Shown: positions 41,685-53,402 of the stretch, piece by piece
Layout: the number at the start of each line of letters is the position of its first letter
How positions within the stretch are numbered: position 1 is the stretch's first letter
NCBI GenBank assembly: GCA_964035575.1
Contig: OZ037859.1
Location: 1,302,001-1,366,000, forward strand
DNA from: Rhynchopus sp. YZ270_cl-10
Taxonomy: Eukaryota > Euglenozoa > Diplonemea > Diplonemida > Diplonemidae
Direction: 5' to 3'
Length of the DNA stretch: 64,000 bases
Made by a program: the position numbers and the translations under genes
Notes under the pieces: generated by a model
The model's input: only the letters and a program-made list of their open reading frames with translations
Told to the model about the DNA's origin: nothing
Databases searched by the model: none

Positions 41685-43531
41685 ATGAGCATTTCTAACA
41701 CAATGATGCTTTCGAGTGGGGAGTCGGGGTTTTTGAAGTGCAGGGGGTTGGGGTTGATGTTGGCACCGATGTCGCTGGTGACTACGATTGTTGGGGTTGT
41801 CATTTTGGCGACAACGGAGCAGCAGGCGGTGTCTGCGTGGAACGGTCGTCGCTATGACAAAAGCCACCGTGTCTTTGCGCAGGACTGCCAGACCTCCGAT
41901 GATGCGAACAACAAACTCGTCACCATGTCGCACTGCCCATTTGACGTTCCCGGACAGCCTCGTCTCCTGCAAAGCCTTTTCCAGCAGATGTTCCCTACAG
42001 AGCTTGACAAACCCACGGTCGTCAGCATGGAAAACCCTTTGTACCACCCGGTGCGGAGTCCCAACACATTGACCTATTCTCGTGTCACAGAGCTGAAGGT
42101 GTATGAGAAGCGCGCTGGTAAGTGGACCGCAGAGTGGGTGCAGTTGACGAACACCGACCTCCCCGCCCCTCTCAGCAGCGAGGAGCTGACGGAGTGCAGA
42201 GCTGCCCTGGCAAATGAGAACTGTGTGAACGAAGACCCTGCGCAGATCCCTTCCATTCTCTTCAATGAGCAGAAGAAGGTGGCCGTCGCGGATCTTCTCA
42301 TCGGCGGACAGGGCGTCAAGGTGCAGCGCAACAGAAAAGGCTTCGCACTCACCTGCGACGACTACAAAGGCGAAGGCGACGACATCAGCAACTGCCCCAT
42401 CATGGGCATGGTCAACGACGAGGAGCTCACCGAGTCTACTGTCCAGACCATGCAGTTCCAAGCACCGCAGGGGCAGGGCAAGTCCTCCACCATCTTTTAC
42501 ACAAAGTGTGAGACGGATACGAATGAGACTGCGTCGTGCACCTCGAGCAAGTATCTGTACCTCAATTTGTATGCCTTTACTGGCACAGGGTTCTTCAACG
42601 AGAGCATGCTCACCCAAGGCAGGATTGGTGCGTACCGCTTCAGTGCTGGATACCGCAACCTCGTGAACAAGTTGACGATCACAGGGCTTGCCAAGCAGGT
42701 CAAGATTGGCAACCAACACCGCCTTATGCCGTGGGAGAACTCGCAGACGAAGCAGCTCTACTCACAGTTCTACATGGAGCGCGACGATGGGGAGCGCGTA
42801 GACCCGTTCTCAGACCTGTACCACTCGTCCACACAGCGTTCTTCAGGGAAGGCGCTGCTGTGGGCACTGCGCTTCCTTGGATGGTTCGTGCTGTGGCTTG
42901 GGGCGCATCTGTTCCTCTGTCTGATGATCTACATCTCCCTGGGCGAGGGGCGGATGCTGAGTATGATACCTACCCCCTTCCCCTCATTCCAATACAAATT
43001 CATTTATATTTTCCCCTTCATTTTTACTCAAATAACCACCATCACCACCACTACTACTACACAGGCCGGTTCTGCAACCTGCGCGGGCTCTCCTCCACCA
43101 CTCTGCTGCTGTACGGAAACATGGTCGCGCTGTGTCTGACACTCCTCACCATTGGCTTTACCTGGGCAACTGCAAGAACGGCACTCATGTATGGCATCAC
43201 ACCAAACCTTCCACAGTACCCCAACACATTTTAAACCCATCCCCATTACAGCTTGCCGTTGGGGCTTTTCGTCGTAGCTGCGTTCGGTGTGGTGTACTAC
43301 GTGGCAGCAGCGCACAACGGTGGGTACATGCAGCCAGAGTTCTGTGACTATGCGAACCGCGACTTCGAAGCCTGCGTGGACATGTCCGCAGACATCGGGG
43401 CAAACGACTTCCCCGACAACATGTCCACCACCACAGTCGAGAGCATCTCTCCTGAGGACAGACTCCGTTTGCAGCGCCCCCCATCACCCCCAGTACAGCG
43501 CCCGGTGTGCGGTAACCTTCTTGACGGGTGA
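41685..43531 (+). CDS. TMEM43: TMEM43-like multi-pass membrane protein, three exons
   Basis: Exons 41685..42960, 43065..43188 and 43252..43531 give 559 residues. Introns 42961..43064 (phase 1) and 43189..43251 (phase 2) start GTATGA and GTATGG and end ACAG. The in-frame extension upstream of 41685 lacks an ATG. One membrane segment lies near residues 22-45, then a luminal region of about 350 residues, then three segments: about 393-420 (LRFLGWFVLWLGAHLFLCLM), 435-460 (LLLYGNMVALCLTLLTIGFTW) and 464-486 (LPLGLFVVAAFGVVYYV). One-plus-three topology with GWxxxxxGxxL and TIxxxW motifs fits TMEM43/LUMA of the inner nuclear membrane and ER. It is longer than the human protein (400 residues). The family call is moderate. 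Confidence 0.68.
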
Positions 43532-44084
43532 AAAAAAATGTGTCTTTTTTTTGTGATCATCGGGGAAGAAAAATTTTTAAAAAAGGGTGGAATTGCAAAA
43601 ATTTACTCTTTGGTTTGGGGTAATGGGGTATATATAAAGGGGTTTTAGAAAAAAGGCAAGCGATAATGGAGCTATTTGTTTGGTGAAGCAGTCAGACCTG
43701 AAAAGCAACTCGCGAGCTTTTTTTCTTTTTCCCCGTGGGGTGAGAAGGGGGTGGGTGGGTGGGTGGGGAATATAAGTCAAGCAGGGGTCTTGTCGTTCAG
43801 CGCCAAGATCCCTCTTTCAAATTTTATTGTTTTCCCCCTTTTTTTTTTGAGTTCCCAACCCCCCCCCTTTTTTTTTTGCTGCATTTCATTTCATTGCAAC
43901 AAAAGACATCTCTTCCCCTGCCACGTCCTTTTGGTTTTTTCCCTCCTTCTTTTCCCCTCATATTAAACTACCCCCCTCTCCCCTCATAGTCTGGGCATGT
44001 TTTTAGTGCCCGCTTCTTTGCAATTCAATTTTTTTTTGTGACATTTTTCCGACCTTTTTTTTGTTTTCTCTGTTGGCAAATTTG

Positions 44085-44129
44085 AAATATGTGTGTGTGT
44101 ATGTGTGCATGAGAGGCACATTCATCTTT
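44085..44129 (+). repeat. Family-2 hairpin
   Basis: TGTGC/GCACA stem, loop ATGAGAG, TTCATCTTTCAAG; a GT repeat extends the 5' side. Confidence 0.62.
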
Positions 44130-44275
44130 CAAGTTTTTTTTTTCTTTTTTTTTTTTTTTCTCTTTTTCTTTTATTGCGGGTCTGTGTTCTCTCCTGACAG
44201 AACAAGGGGGGTGCTATTTTTTGTGCTTTCAAAAGATGGAGGTATAATACAATATCCTCACTTTTTTCCCCCTAA

Positions 44276-44325
44276 GGTTGACTATAGGCACAACGAGGCT
44301 ACATTTCATTCGACCAACTTTTTTT
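44276..44325 (+). repeat. Family-1-like degenerate hairpin
   Basis: GGTTGACTATAGGC, ACAACGAG, GCTACATTTCATTCG followed by a T-run. Confidence 0.4.
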
Positions 44326-44433
44326 TTTTTTTCTGTTTGTTTCGTCACCACCACTTTTAATAAAATAAAATTATGTTTCGTTGCTGCCTTTATGCAACGA
44401 AGAGGAAATTTTCATTGTGACGTTCTCTTAGTT

Positions 44434-44468
44434 GGGTGACTAAGCACGAGAGGCTTAGGATCATCTTA
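44434..44468 (+). repeat. Family-1 ACGAGAG hairpin, consensus form
   Basis: GGGTGA/TCATCT, CTAAGC/GCTTAG, loop ACGAGAG, then TATAAACTTTTC and a T-run. Confidence 0.78.
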
Positions 44469-44900
44469 TAAACTTTTCTTTTTTTTTTTTTTTTTCCCGT
44501 TCTGCAGGATGAAGAATGTACATCGGTTAGATCCCTTCCCTCCCTTTACAACTCTCTTTGCACCATTTTTTTTCTCAAAAAAAGGGAAATTATCCACCCC
44601 CTCAGGGTGGCTTAAACAAACATTGAACAACTCCCCTTAAGTTGGTGAATGAAGCTGAGGATATCTCGCACCAACTCCCTTTTTAAAAAAAAAAAGGTTG
44701 TGGAGAGAGGCTGGACCCCTGTTATTTCTTTCTTCTTTTGTTTTTGTGTGCACCGAAACTGGAGCACTGCTTTTAATCAGAGAACGCGTTTTAGAAGAGA
44801 AAAAAAAGGTTGTGAAAGAGTACCCACTGTCGGGTTCTGTGTGTGTTCTTTATTTTTTTTTTTTTCAAATTTCAAAATTATTTCAAATTCACCTTTTTAT

Positions 44901-44933
44901 TGATGTATGTGCAAAGAGACGCATTCATCTTTC
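44901..44933 (+). repeat. Family-2 hairpin, degenerate
   Basis: GATGTATGTGC, AAAGAGAC, GCATTCATCTTTCAAG. Confidence 0.5.
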
Positions 44934-45013
44934 AAGTTTTCTTTTGGGGTCAAGGGGGGGGGGGGGGGGGGTTTTTTCTGCCCCTTGCCTTACTCTAACC
45001 CCTCCCACACGTT

Positions 45014-45045
45014 TTGTTTACAAGATGGGCTGAGCCCTAGGTTTT
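45014..45045 (+). repeat. Family-1/2-like degenerate hairpin
   Basis: AAGATG, GGGCT-GA-GCCC, TTCATCAAACTTTTC and a T-run: outer and inner pairing kept with unrelated inner bases. Confidence 0.4.
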
Positions 45046-45454
45046 CATCAAACTTTTCTTTTTTTTTTTTTTTTTGCCCATCCTTTTTTTGGCATACTAT
45101 TTTATGCAACGCTGCGCTGTGCTCTGTTTCTGAACAATTATCTGTTTGTTTTTTAAAATTGTTTTGGGCGATCTAAATGCGTAAGATAATAAGGGGGTAA
45201 ACCCGCAAAAAAGAAAAACCCCCCCTCGTGATACATGAACAATATCACACAATACTGAAATAGACTGTATGGGCGCTTTTTTTCAAAAAATAATAATAAA
45301 AAAAAAGGTGATTGTTCTGCTTTGGCGTGAAGTGGTAACTACACTGATCCAGCAGAGATTCTTAAGGAGGAAAAAATAAAGCAAAGGCCTGCTGCCCCCC
45401 CACCCACCCCATCCTTAGAAACATTTTCTTGTAGAAACAAAACAAAACAAAAAA

Positions 45455-45509
45455 ATAGTGGAGTTCATCCTCGGGTGTCTACACTAATACAACCAAGTTT
45501 TCAAAAAAA
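45455..45509 (+). repeat. Family-4 repeat
   Basis: TAGTGGAGTTCATCCTCGGG, TGTCTACACTAATACAACC, AAGTTTTC, A-run. A degenerate form of the 24890 hairpin lies about 100 nt upstream. Confidence 0.75.
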
Positions 45510-45619
45510 GCAACCTCTCTTTTGTCTGTATTGCAATACGACAGAAGGGTTTTATTTTTATCAAAAAAAAAAGTTAAGATATTTGGACAGTATTCTTTTC
45601 AGGTTTTCTTTGATTTTTA

Positions 45620-45747
45620 AAGGCGACCAATAAAAAAAAAATCACGAGAGGCTTACTAGCTAATGCTAATTTGTTGCTGTCATCGGAAAACCTAAAGACC
45701 CAGAGGGCCAGACCAATATATTGTCTAACTTAGAGTCATCTTATAAA
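45620..45747 (+). repeat. Family-1 hairpin split by a 73-bp insertion
   Basis: AAGGCGA, CCAATAAAA, ATCACGAGAGGCTTA, then 73 bp (45656-45728), then CTTAGAGTCATCTTATAAAC. The 4-bp CTTA flanks the insert on both sides, as a target duplication would. Confidence 0.55.
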
Positions 45748-47817
45748 CTTTTTTTTTTCTTCTTCTTTTATGTATTCGTCAATAAAGGCGATTCCCGGTT
45801 TATTTTGTTTTTACAAAATACGACATTAGATTACCCCCTTTATTTGTTTTTTTCCCCCTCTTTTTATTTTTGTTGTTGTTCACATCATGATGTGATACAT
45901 TAGATAAAGTTGTTTATTTTGATCCAAAAAAAAGAAGAAAAAATCAAAAAAAACCCCCCTCAGTATTGGTGTACCCGAATACCCCGATATGTCATGGGGG
46001 GAAAAAAATGTCAGATTTTTTCTTCTTCTTTTTGGATCGCTAATCTACCTTCCTCACTAAGGACATCAATAATAGGTACTTCTTCTTTTAGTATTGTTGT
46101 TGTTCACTAATTCACAAATGACTTTTACTATGCGCGTATCCCCTAGACTCACGCAAGGTGGACCTTTAGAGATTATGCCCGCCCACGACCTGGTGACATG
46201 GGGATATTTAAAAAAAAATGAAAAATGAAGGATTGGAAGGGGGCTCAATCGCCCCCTCAAAATCTTATCAAAATAATAATCAGGACATCTTTTTTAAAAT
46301 ATTTTTCCACCTTTTTTTGTCACAACCCATATAAAAGTTTCAAGGAAGGGAAAAAAAAACAAGGTTAAAACAGAGAGACCTTTTGCTTTTTTTTGCTTTG
46401 TTGTGTGTCATCTGATACCTTTGATACCCCCACCTGTTGTGCCAGAGTATTTTACCCCTCGTTGGGTGTTACGGATACAAAAACCTTTTGTCATTAAATT
46501 TTTCTTTTTTTGACACAGTGTTTTTGTAGATACAGAAGGACAGTACAAAAATTGAACGCGAAAATGGGGAAGAAAGTAGAGTGTATTAGGGTACCTTATT
46601 AGAGAAGGTGAACAGACGAGAATTAAAGGGAAAAAAATGGCAATAAAAAAGAAAGAAGGGGTAAAAAGAAATGGTGTTTTTTTTAACCCAGATGGCATGA
46701 CACACCTTTTGAGATAGAACCTTTTGCTCTTTTGGGTGCCGATGTTTTGAGTTTGCCAACCCCCTTTTTTTCTTTGATTTCGCCCTTCTCGGGAACCTAA
46801 TGCAACGAAGCAGGGAATCTTCTCGTGACATGAGTTCAATTTTTTATTTTCAGATTTTTTAGGTTTTTGAAAGAAAAAAGAAAAAATCAAAACAAACTAA
46901 CATTCTGCACTCCTTCAATGTCCCTGAACAGCCTGTGTGTCAAGCACCGAACACATTTTAGAAAAAAAAAAGCCCCCCCACACACCCCCCTGCAACAAGA
47001 AACATTCACGTTTCTATTTAGTTTATGCCGATGTTTGAGGATATCTCAATACATCGTGGCATTTCCCCACCCATATCCCAACAAAAATCCCACGAAGCCT
47101 TTCGAAATGAAATTTGCATCTCTTTTATTTTCCCCTAGCCAAAACACCCCCCCTGAATCCCAGTGTGGTTTTCCTGTCGAGTCTGTCTTTTTTTTTTGAG
47201 TGACGCTTTTTTAAAAGTTGCTCCATCCCCCCTCCGGCTCTTCTTGTTATCTCACAACAAAAAAAAAAAATGCCCCCCTTTTTTTTTGCCAAAACATATC
47301 AGTTGCAGGAAGAGAGCTTCTTGCTGGTTGGAAGTCTTGTACATCAAGATACCCCCCCAAAAAAAACCCCGTTTTTTTCCCCTTTATTGGAATGTAGGTA
47401 ACGCTGCGTTGAAGGAAAAGACAGGACAAAAAAAAAACGAAAAAAAAAAAAATGCAGCTCAACTCTGGGGCGTGTCCTCTCCAATATGGAGTATGAAATA
47501 CTCCACAAAAAGAAGTGGGTGAAACCATACACCTTTTTTAAAAAGGGGAAAAAGTGGAGGTTGCAGAAGCAACCGTACACACGTTTCAGTTTTATTTTTT
47601 TCTAACACGTTTATTATGGTTAATATCAAACCCCTCCCCCCCCACTGCCCAGAAGTGCGCTTCCCCCTTTCAAGTAGAAGTTCCTTGAAAGGTAGGGAGC
47701 GCGTTTTTATTATTAAGAAGAGAATGACATCACAGATTCTGTTTATCTTTTTGCCGATGCAAAAAATGGTCTGTAGGTTTCATCTCGCATCCCCGCCTTT
47801 TTTCTCTTTTTTTTTTT

Positions 47818-47848
47818 GGTGACTAAGCTAATAAGAGATCATCCTATC
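47818..47848 (+). repeat. Family-1 hairpin, degenerate
   Basis: GGTGACTAAGC, TAATAAGAG, ATCATCCTAT; the inner 3' arm is lost. Confidence 0.42.
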
Positions 47849-48463
47849 AGCTTCTCTTTGTAGCTCTCTCTCTCTCTCTCTCTCCCTCTCTGTTCGCTCT
47901 CCCGAAAAAAATGTGGTGAAAAAGCCGAAGTGGTTTTTTCTTCTCTTGCTATTCCAAGGAGAGTTTCACCTCTCTACCTTCTTGCCCGCATCCGTACAAC
48001 AGGGTCTTTGTAGAGAAGCACTGCCTTTGGCGTTTTCATGCTATAGTTATATTAAAAAAAGGCTCAAAAAAAATAAGGTAAAAAAGAAGAAAAAAAATCA
48101 GAGAATTTCACACAAAAAATGGTGTGGCTGACCAACGTGATCAGCCATACCAACAAACGATTCTTTTTCTGTCTTTTCTTTTTTTCACAGTAGTCACCGC
48201 AAAACACTCCAAAAGAACCAGACCCTGAGAACGCTATAAGCGTTCCCTCTTTCTTCCCGTCTGCGTGTCTTCCCCTCCCTTCCAAAGGTGTTATAGTGGG
48301 TGGTCCTAAAACAGCCATCTCCCGAGGGTTTTGATCACCCCTACTCGGAATAGTTTTCATTGTCAAAAAAGGTGCAGTGTTTCGATACTCCCTTTTTTTG
48401 GATAGTGCAACTGTTCCGCCCAGCCCACATGAAATGTGTTTTTTTTGTCACGCATCTTTCTTT

Positions 48464-48496
48464 GAGTGACTAAGCGAGAGGCTTAGGTTCAGCTTA
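48464..48496 (+). repeat. Family-1 hairpin, short loop
   Basis: CTAAGC/GCTTAG around a five-base loop GAGAG, then TTCAGCTTAC and a T-run. Confidence 0.65.
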
Positions 48497-48540
48497 CAAT
48501 TTTTTTTTTTCACTCTCCGGGGGGTTCGATACCCCTCAAT

Positions 48541-48583
48541 TCCTGCTGTCCCAGAGGCGTTTTGCACTATCAACTTCACCTTT
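48541..48583 (+). repeat. Family-6 repeat
   Basis: CTGTCCCAGAGGCGT then TTTGCACTATCAACTTCAC. Confidence 0.6.
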
Positions 48584-48865
48584 CTCTTGGTGTGTCTTTA
48601 AGTTCTCTATTTTTCTATTATTGCGCTTAGTGCATCCAATAATGCATAATACAGGTATTTCTCCTGATACAAATTTCCTGGTATCGAATGATTAGATGGA
48701 TGACTAAGTCGGTATGTAGTAGGTCTTGCCCTAGGGGGGATGTACGCGCTGACAAAAAAAACTTTTCAACATTTTCAAAGAGAAACTTATTTTTTTCATT
48801 TTCCATCCAAGAGAGAGTGTGCATGCATGACGTATTGAATGTCCCAAACATCGGTCGCACACTAA

Positions 48866-48901
48866 GGTACACTGTCAACGAGAGGGCTTTGTATTTCGAA
48901 T
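48866..48901 (+). repeat. Family-3 hairpin
   Basis: GGTACACTGTCA, ACGAGAG, GGCTTTGTATTTC. Confidence 0.62.
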
Positions 48902-48982
48902 TTTTCTTTTGTATTTACTGTTGAATTCACCCTCTCTTCCTCTACCTTGTTTGTTTGTTTGTTTGTTGTTTTGTTTGTGATC

Positions 48983-49018
48983 AAGGTGACTAAGCATGAG
49001 AGGCTTAGGGTCATCTTC
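48983..49018 (+). repeat. Family-1 hairpin
   Basis: AAGGTGA/TCATCTT, CTAAGC/GCTTAG, loop ATGAGAG. Confidence 0.75.
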
Positions 49019-50258
49019 CCCTTTTATGATTTTCTTTTCGGTGGTCTAGGTATCATCTACCTAAACCCCTTATGCTACCCCCCCATTTTTCTTGTGGTAA
49101 AACCCTCCTCTCTGAATTTTCTTTTTCAAAGATGATTTTTTGTGTCCATTTCCTGTTCCTTCATCTTAAAAAAAAAGTCCTCCTTTTCCTTTCCCCTCCT
49201 TTTTTGCGCTCTCTATGTCAAGCGCTCCAACCCCCTCTCACACCCCTTTTTCAGTTCTGTTTTGTTAAGAAAGAAAAGCGTTATCCCCCCCCCACAGATT
49301 CGTGACCAATTTAACCCGCTTTCGTAATGTTGTTTTCCCCCCCTTATTATACTACGGAGTGGCTTTTTCTTTTTTTCTTTTTTATGTTTTTCCTGGTATC
49401 CTTCGTTGTTGATTTTTTTTCATTTGTTTTTCAGCAACAGCAGGCGCTTTTGAAAATTCAGAGACTTGTTGCACAGAAGCTCCTCAACGCATCTCCTTGG
49501 TGGTGTTGCATATTCTGTTTGAAAATGTGCAACAACGCTGTGTTGGTCGCGCCCCCCCTTTTTTTTTGATTTTTTTTATATTGTGGGGAAATTTGGAGTA
49601 CTTTTATTGCAAAAGGCTTTTCTTTGGTTTTTCTCGTCGGGAAAATGGCAACATGGTTCTTCCATCACCTTTTTTGTATTGATACATCTTGTCAGGCAAG
49701 ATGTGAAAATGATGTATAAGCAAGATGATAGAATTATATGTCATTTTTCCAAAGCGATGGAAAATAAACAGAAAGACATTGCGATAAAGGTGTACATCAT
49801 ATAAGGCATTATCATTTCAATGGGTCCTCTTCATTTGTTGACAAAAAAAAATGGGGAAAAAAAAAATGGTCTGATACCAAAGGGTTATACTCTGCTGCTG
49901 TTTGATGTTGTTGTAATTTTTTTTTTTTTTAGCCGACGTAGGTTCGTATTGCAAACGTTTCTTTGTTTTGTGTTGATTTTATTTTTTTGTGTCAATCTTC
50001 TCCATATCTTCAAAGACTTCTTTTGTTCTCTTTTTTTTTTTTTTCATTTTCCCCCCTTCATTGTTTTCCTCAAGAAAACTTCCTTCGCTTTTCTGGCATC
50101 CGTGGTATCTCCACGAAAGGGAAGAAAGAAGAAACCCCCTTGGGGTAATGGAAAGAGGGCGCAAATTATGCTTGCACCCTCTTATACTTTTCTGTTCCTT
50201 CCTTTTGAATTGAACAGGATATGAACTTTAACTTTTTTTTTAATATATTTGTGGAGTG

Positions 50259-50305
50259 TCAGTGCTTGCGTCTCCGAGGTGTTTGCACTATCAACTTCAC
50301 TTTTT
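50259..50305 (+). repeat. Family-6 hairpin
   Basis: AGTGC-TTGCGTCTCCGAGG-TGTTT-GCACT stem-loop, then ATCAACTTCACTTTTT; it ends 7 nt before a family-1 copy. Confidence 0.65.
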
Positions 50306-50311
50306 CTTAAA

Positions 50312-50343
50312 AAGGTGACTAAGCACGGCTTAGGTTCATCTTT
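50312..50343 (+). repeat. Family-1 hairpin, three-base loop
   Basis: AAGGTGA/TCATCTT and CTAAGC/GCTTAG with loop ACG. Confidence 0.68.
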
Positions 50344-50404
50344 ATATAAACCATTTTTTTGAAGTGCTCTCTGGGGTTTTGATATTTGATAACCCGCGGG
50401 GAAC

Positions 50405-50450
50405 CAGTGCCTGCGTCAACCGATGAACGATGTGTTTGCACAACTTCTGT
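50405..50450 (+). repeat. Family-6 repeat, variant
   Basis: CAGTGCCTGCGTC, CCGATGAACGATG, TGTTTGCACAACTTC. Confidence 0.55.
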
Positions 50451-50908
50451 TTCTTTCTTTCGTTTAAAAGGGACCATTTTGATCCCCTTCACCTATACGT
50501 TCAATTCATTGAATGTGTGACGGTATAATACCTTTCTTTTGCAGGGGTACATCTTAAACGGTGTCCGCTCCAAATAAATCCGCCATCTTTACCTCTGATA
50601 ACAGCTGCATCGTTGTGATTGTACCACAATCACCTCGACTTCCCCCCACATAATTAGGGAGGGACCCTTTTTTTTTTTGAGCAATGAGAGAAAAACTGTG
50701 TCTTCCTCTTTTTTCGCTCAATAATATTTTTTTCAAATAATCCCTTTCACCTGATTTTTTTCCTTCTAAAGAAGCGGATATTTCTTCAAAAAAAATATAT
50801 GGCAACAACGCCACAGCCTTAGCCCACTTTGCTGGGTTCAAAAATTTAATTGTTTTTGCTGTCAAAGGGCGATCCTCAACGAGGGGTATGGTTTAACTTT
50901 TATGTTAA

Positions 50909-52280
50909 CCCTTTAGACCCCAGATGGACATATATGTCCAAGCAAATCCCGACGAGCAATGGGAAAAGTTCTACTCATTTTCGTAAAAACATTTTTTATA
51001 TTTTGAAATATTTCGCGCTGATCTTTCAAAAGAAGCAAGAATCGAAAAGTTTTGTGCATCGGATATTTATTTGGATGCTGGGGGGAAGGCGGGACCGCCA
51101 CGGAAAATACTGTTTTTTGACCAACACCCCCTGAAATAACCCTCCTAATACTACTAGGCGATTACTGGGGTTCTACTCATTTTCAGAAAAACATTTTTTT
51201 ATATTTTGAAAGATTTTTCACCGATCTTTCAAAATACGCCATCTAAGAACACTTTTATGCATCTGGGTTTTCCTTGGATGCCGGGGAGCGTGAAAAAGTA
51301 CTGAAAAAAGGTCACTTTTCAGAGCCTCCATGTGATCAAAAATTTTCTACTCGTTTTCGTGAAAACACTTTTTTTGTGTGGAAAGATTTCGTTCGCATCT
51401 TTCAAAATACGCAAAAATCGAAAACTTTATTGCATCTATGATATCCTCGGATTTTGGTGAGATTTTACCACCAAAATCATGGGTTTTAACGTTGCTAAGG
51501 TCGTCAGGCGAGTAGGGTTGATAAGTGGGGTTCTACTCATTTTCGGGAAAAGATTTTCACATTTTTGGAAAGATTTGATGTCAAATCTGTCAAAAGAAGC
51601 AAGAATCGAAAACTTTTGTGCATCTGAGTGCACTTTGGAAGTCCGTGAGAACCACCACCAAAATCACTGTTTTTTCTGACTATCCTTTGCCTTATTCCCA
51701 CCCAAAACACACTATAAACCGGGTTTTCACTATTTTTTCGTATTTTAGGGTGCTTTTTTTGTGAATTTTCGGCACACAGGGTCGTTCTGACCCATTCTGG
51801 GGGTGTTTCGGACCTGTAGATGCCCAAAAACGTGAAAAAAATGCACTTTTACGTTGTGTAGTGGTGTTTCAGTGTAAATCGTTAGGGAAATCGATTTTTA
51901 GACATGCTGCTAACAGAGCTGCACTCATCTAAGTTGGGTTCTACTAGGACTTTTTGCTCGATTTTTTTTTCTTTGAAAAGATTTTGTGGCGAATCTTTCA
52001 AATAAAGCAGTTTTTGGGCGGCAATAATTTACTAGGGTTGTCTCGGCAGGTAGAGAGAGTAAAAAATCAAAAGGTCAATTTTATGCTCACCTCATTTTGG
52101 GGATAACATTTTTTTTCGAAAAAAAAACTTAAAAAAATGGAATTGAAAGCCGTGTTCAAAATCTTTCAATTGCGGCCAGGTACGATCAAAAATTTGCATC
52201 TGGGGTCCCTTTACCGGTTGGAGAGCCCCAAAAACCAAAACTCAAAAGTGGGTCCAAAAAACGGCTTGGGGTCTAAAGGG
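50909..52280. mobile_element. piggyBac-like non-autonomous element, 1.37 kb, with internal repeats
   Basis: TTAA flanks both sides (50905-50908 and 52281-52284). Ends are CCCTTTAGACCCCA and its complement TGGGGTCTAAAGGG (the right end has one adjoining T). Inside, a unit starting TTCTACTC with a later CTTTCAAAA and CGAAAACTTTTGTGCATC recurs at 50969, 51171, 51345 and 51531, with a weak copy at 51939. No transposase frame is present. The signature is that of piggyBac; the internal array is unusual. Confidence 0.8.
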
Positions 52281-52562
52281 TTAAATTTTTTTTTTTTTGT
52301 GAATTACGTTACTGTTAAATGTGTTCTTTACCGAGGTTTCCGGTACGAAAAAAAAAATTCTTCTTTTCATTGTGGAAATACTCTGTGGGATTTCAATTTT
52401 TTAAAAAAAAACCCCCCACAGAGCCATCTCTTATTATGCACCATTGGGCAAAAAGAAACTGAACAAAAAAGGTATTGTTAAATTTGTATCAAGAAGCTAC
52501 ACACAATGCTTCTTGTACTAACTTACTGAAAAAAAGCTTCCTGGACAGTCCATGTCAAAAGA

Positions 52563-52595
52563 ATGGTGACTAAAGCAGAGGTTTAGGGTCATCTT
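52563..52595 (+). repeat. Family-1 hairpin, compensated stem
   Basis: CTAAA/TTTAG around GCAGAGG, with ATGGTGA/TCATCTT outside: both inner arms changed together. Confidence 0.65.
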
Positions 52596-53196
52596 AGAAA
52601 CGTTTTCTTTCTTTTGGCGTGGACCCCCCAGGATGGCAAAAAATAAAACAAAGTCATAAGGAACTGCTAAAATCTTATAACACCCCCTTTTTTTATCAAC
52701 TCCTCCTTCTCCCGTTTAACAAATATATTGCCCAATTCCATTTCATTATGTTTTTTTTTCCCTTTTTTCCTTTTTCACGATTTTATATAATCTGTCAGGA
52801 GAACGTATTTGAAAAACTTTGGAGGACTTTGGGTGTGCCCACTCAATCCAACATATCTCATTTTTTTCATATTTTCTTTTTTGCGACCGCACTTGGAACG
52901 CCCCGGAAATTTTCCGGGACTCTCCAAGGATCCGGGGTTAAACAAAAAAAATGCACCGAAAAGAAGGGGTTTTTCTCTCCCTTTTTTTATTCTGGTAATT
53001 TCCAATATGAACACCCATTCCCTTTCCACTCTTCCCACCTTCCAGGATTTTTTTTCTCTCCAAAAACAAGAGACACGATCGAATCGAATTGGTGTCTGTT
53101 GGAGGCGATTAAAAAAAAACACACACACAGTTTCCCCCCCACCACATCCACATCCACCCATTAACACATCGTGGGTAATCATCTTGAAAGTATTTT

Positions 53197-53223
53197 GAAG
53201 GATATGCACGAGAAGGCATATCG
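53197..53223 (+). repeat. Family-2 hairpin, compensated stem
   Basis: GATATGC/GCATATC, loop ACGAGAAG. Compared with GATGTGC/GCACATC, a G-C pair has become A-T on both arms. Confidence 0.7.
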
Positions 53224-53273
53224 CAGTTTTCTATTATTTGACCATTTTTTTTTTTTTTTTTTTTGAAGGTGCC

Positions 53274-53319
53274 AATAAAATCTAATCAGACTAAAAGCAA
53301 AGAGGCTTAGGTTCATCTC
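53274..53319 (+). repeat. Family-1 hairpin with CCAATAAAA insert
   Basis: GAAGGTG, CCAATAAAATCTAATCAG, ACTAAAAGC, AAAGAG, GCTTAGGTTCATCTC. The insert resembles that at 45627. Confidence 0.5.
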
Positions 53320-53361
53320 ATATTTTTTTTGCACCCCGGTACAGCCGGTCGTTGTACCAAA

Positions 53362-53402
53362 GGTACACTGTTCACGAGAGGGCTTTGTATTTCAAGTCAA
53401 CT
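53362..53402 (+). repeat. Family-3 ACGAGAG hairpin
   Basis: Preceded by CAGCCGGTCGTTGTACCAA as at 32196. GGTACACTGTTC, ACGAGAG, GGCTTTGTATTTC, AAGTCAACTTTT. Confidence 0.68.

Noticed and set aside
41649-42719. 356-residue minus-strand frame
   Set aside because: Antisense shadow of the TMEM43-like gene, with no domain of its own.
48519-48540. tRNA T-arm-like GGGGGTTCGATACCCC
   Set aside because: No acceptor, D-arm or anticodon arm upstream; a family-1 hairpin and T-run occupy that place.
49820-50224. 134-residue hydrophobic frame
   Set aside because: Poly-Phe/Leu from T runs imitates membrane segments; no coding signal around it.
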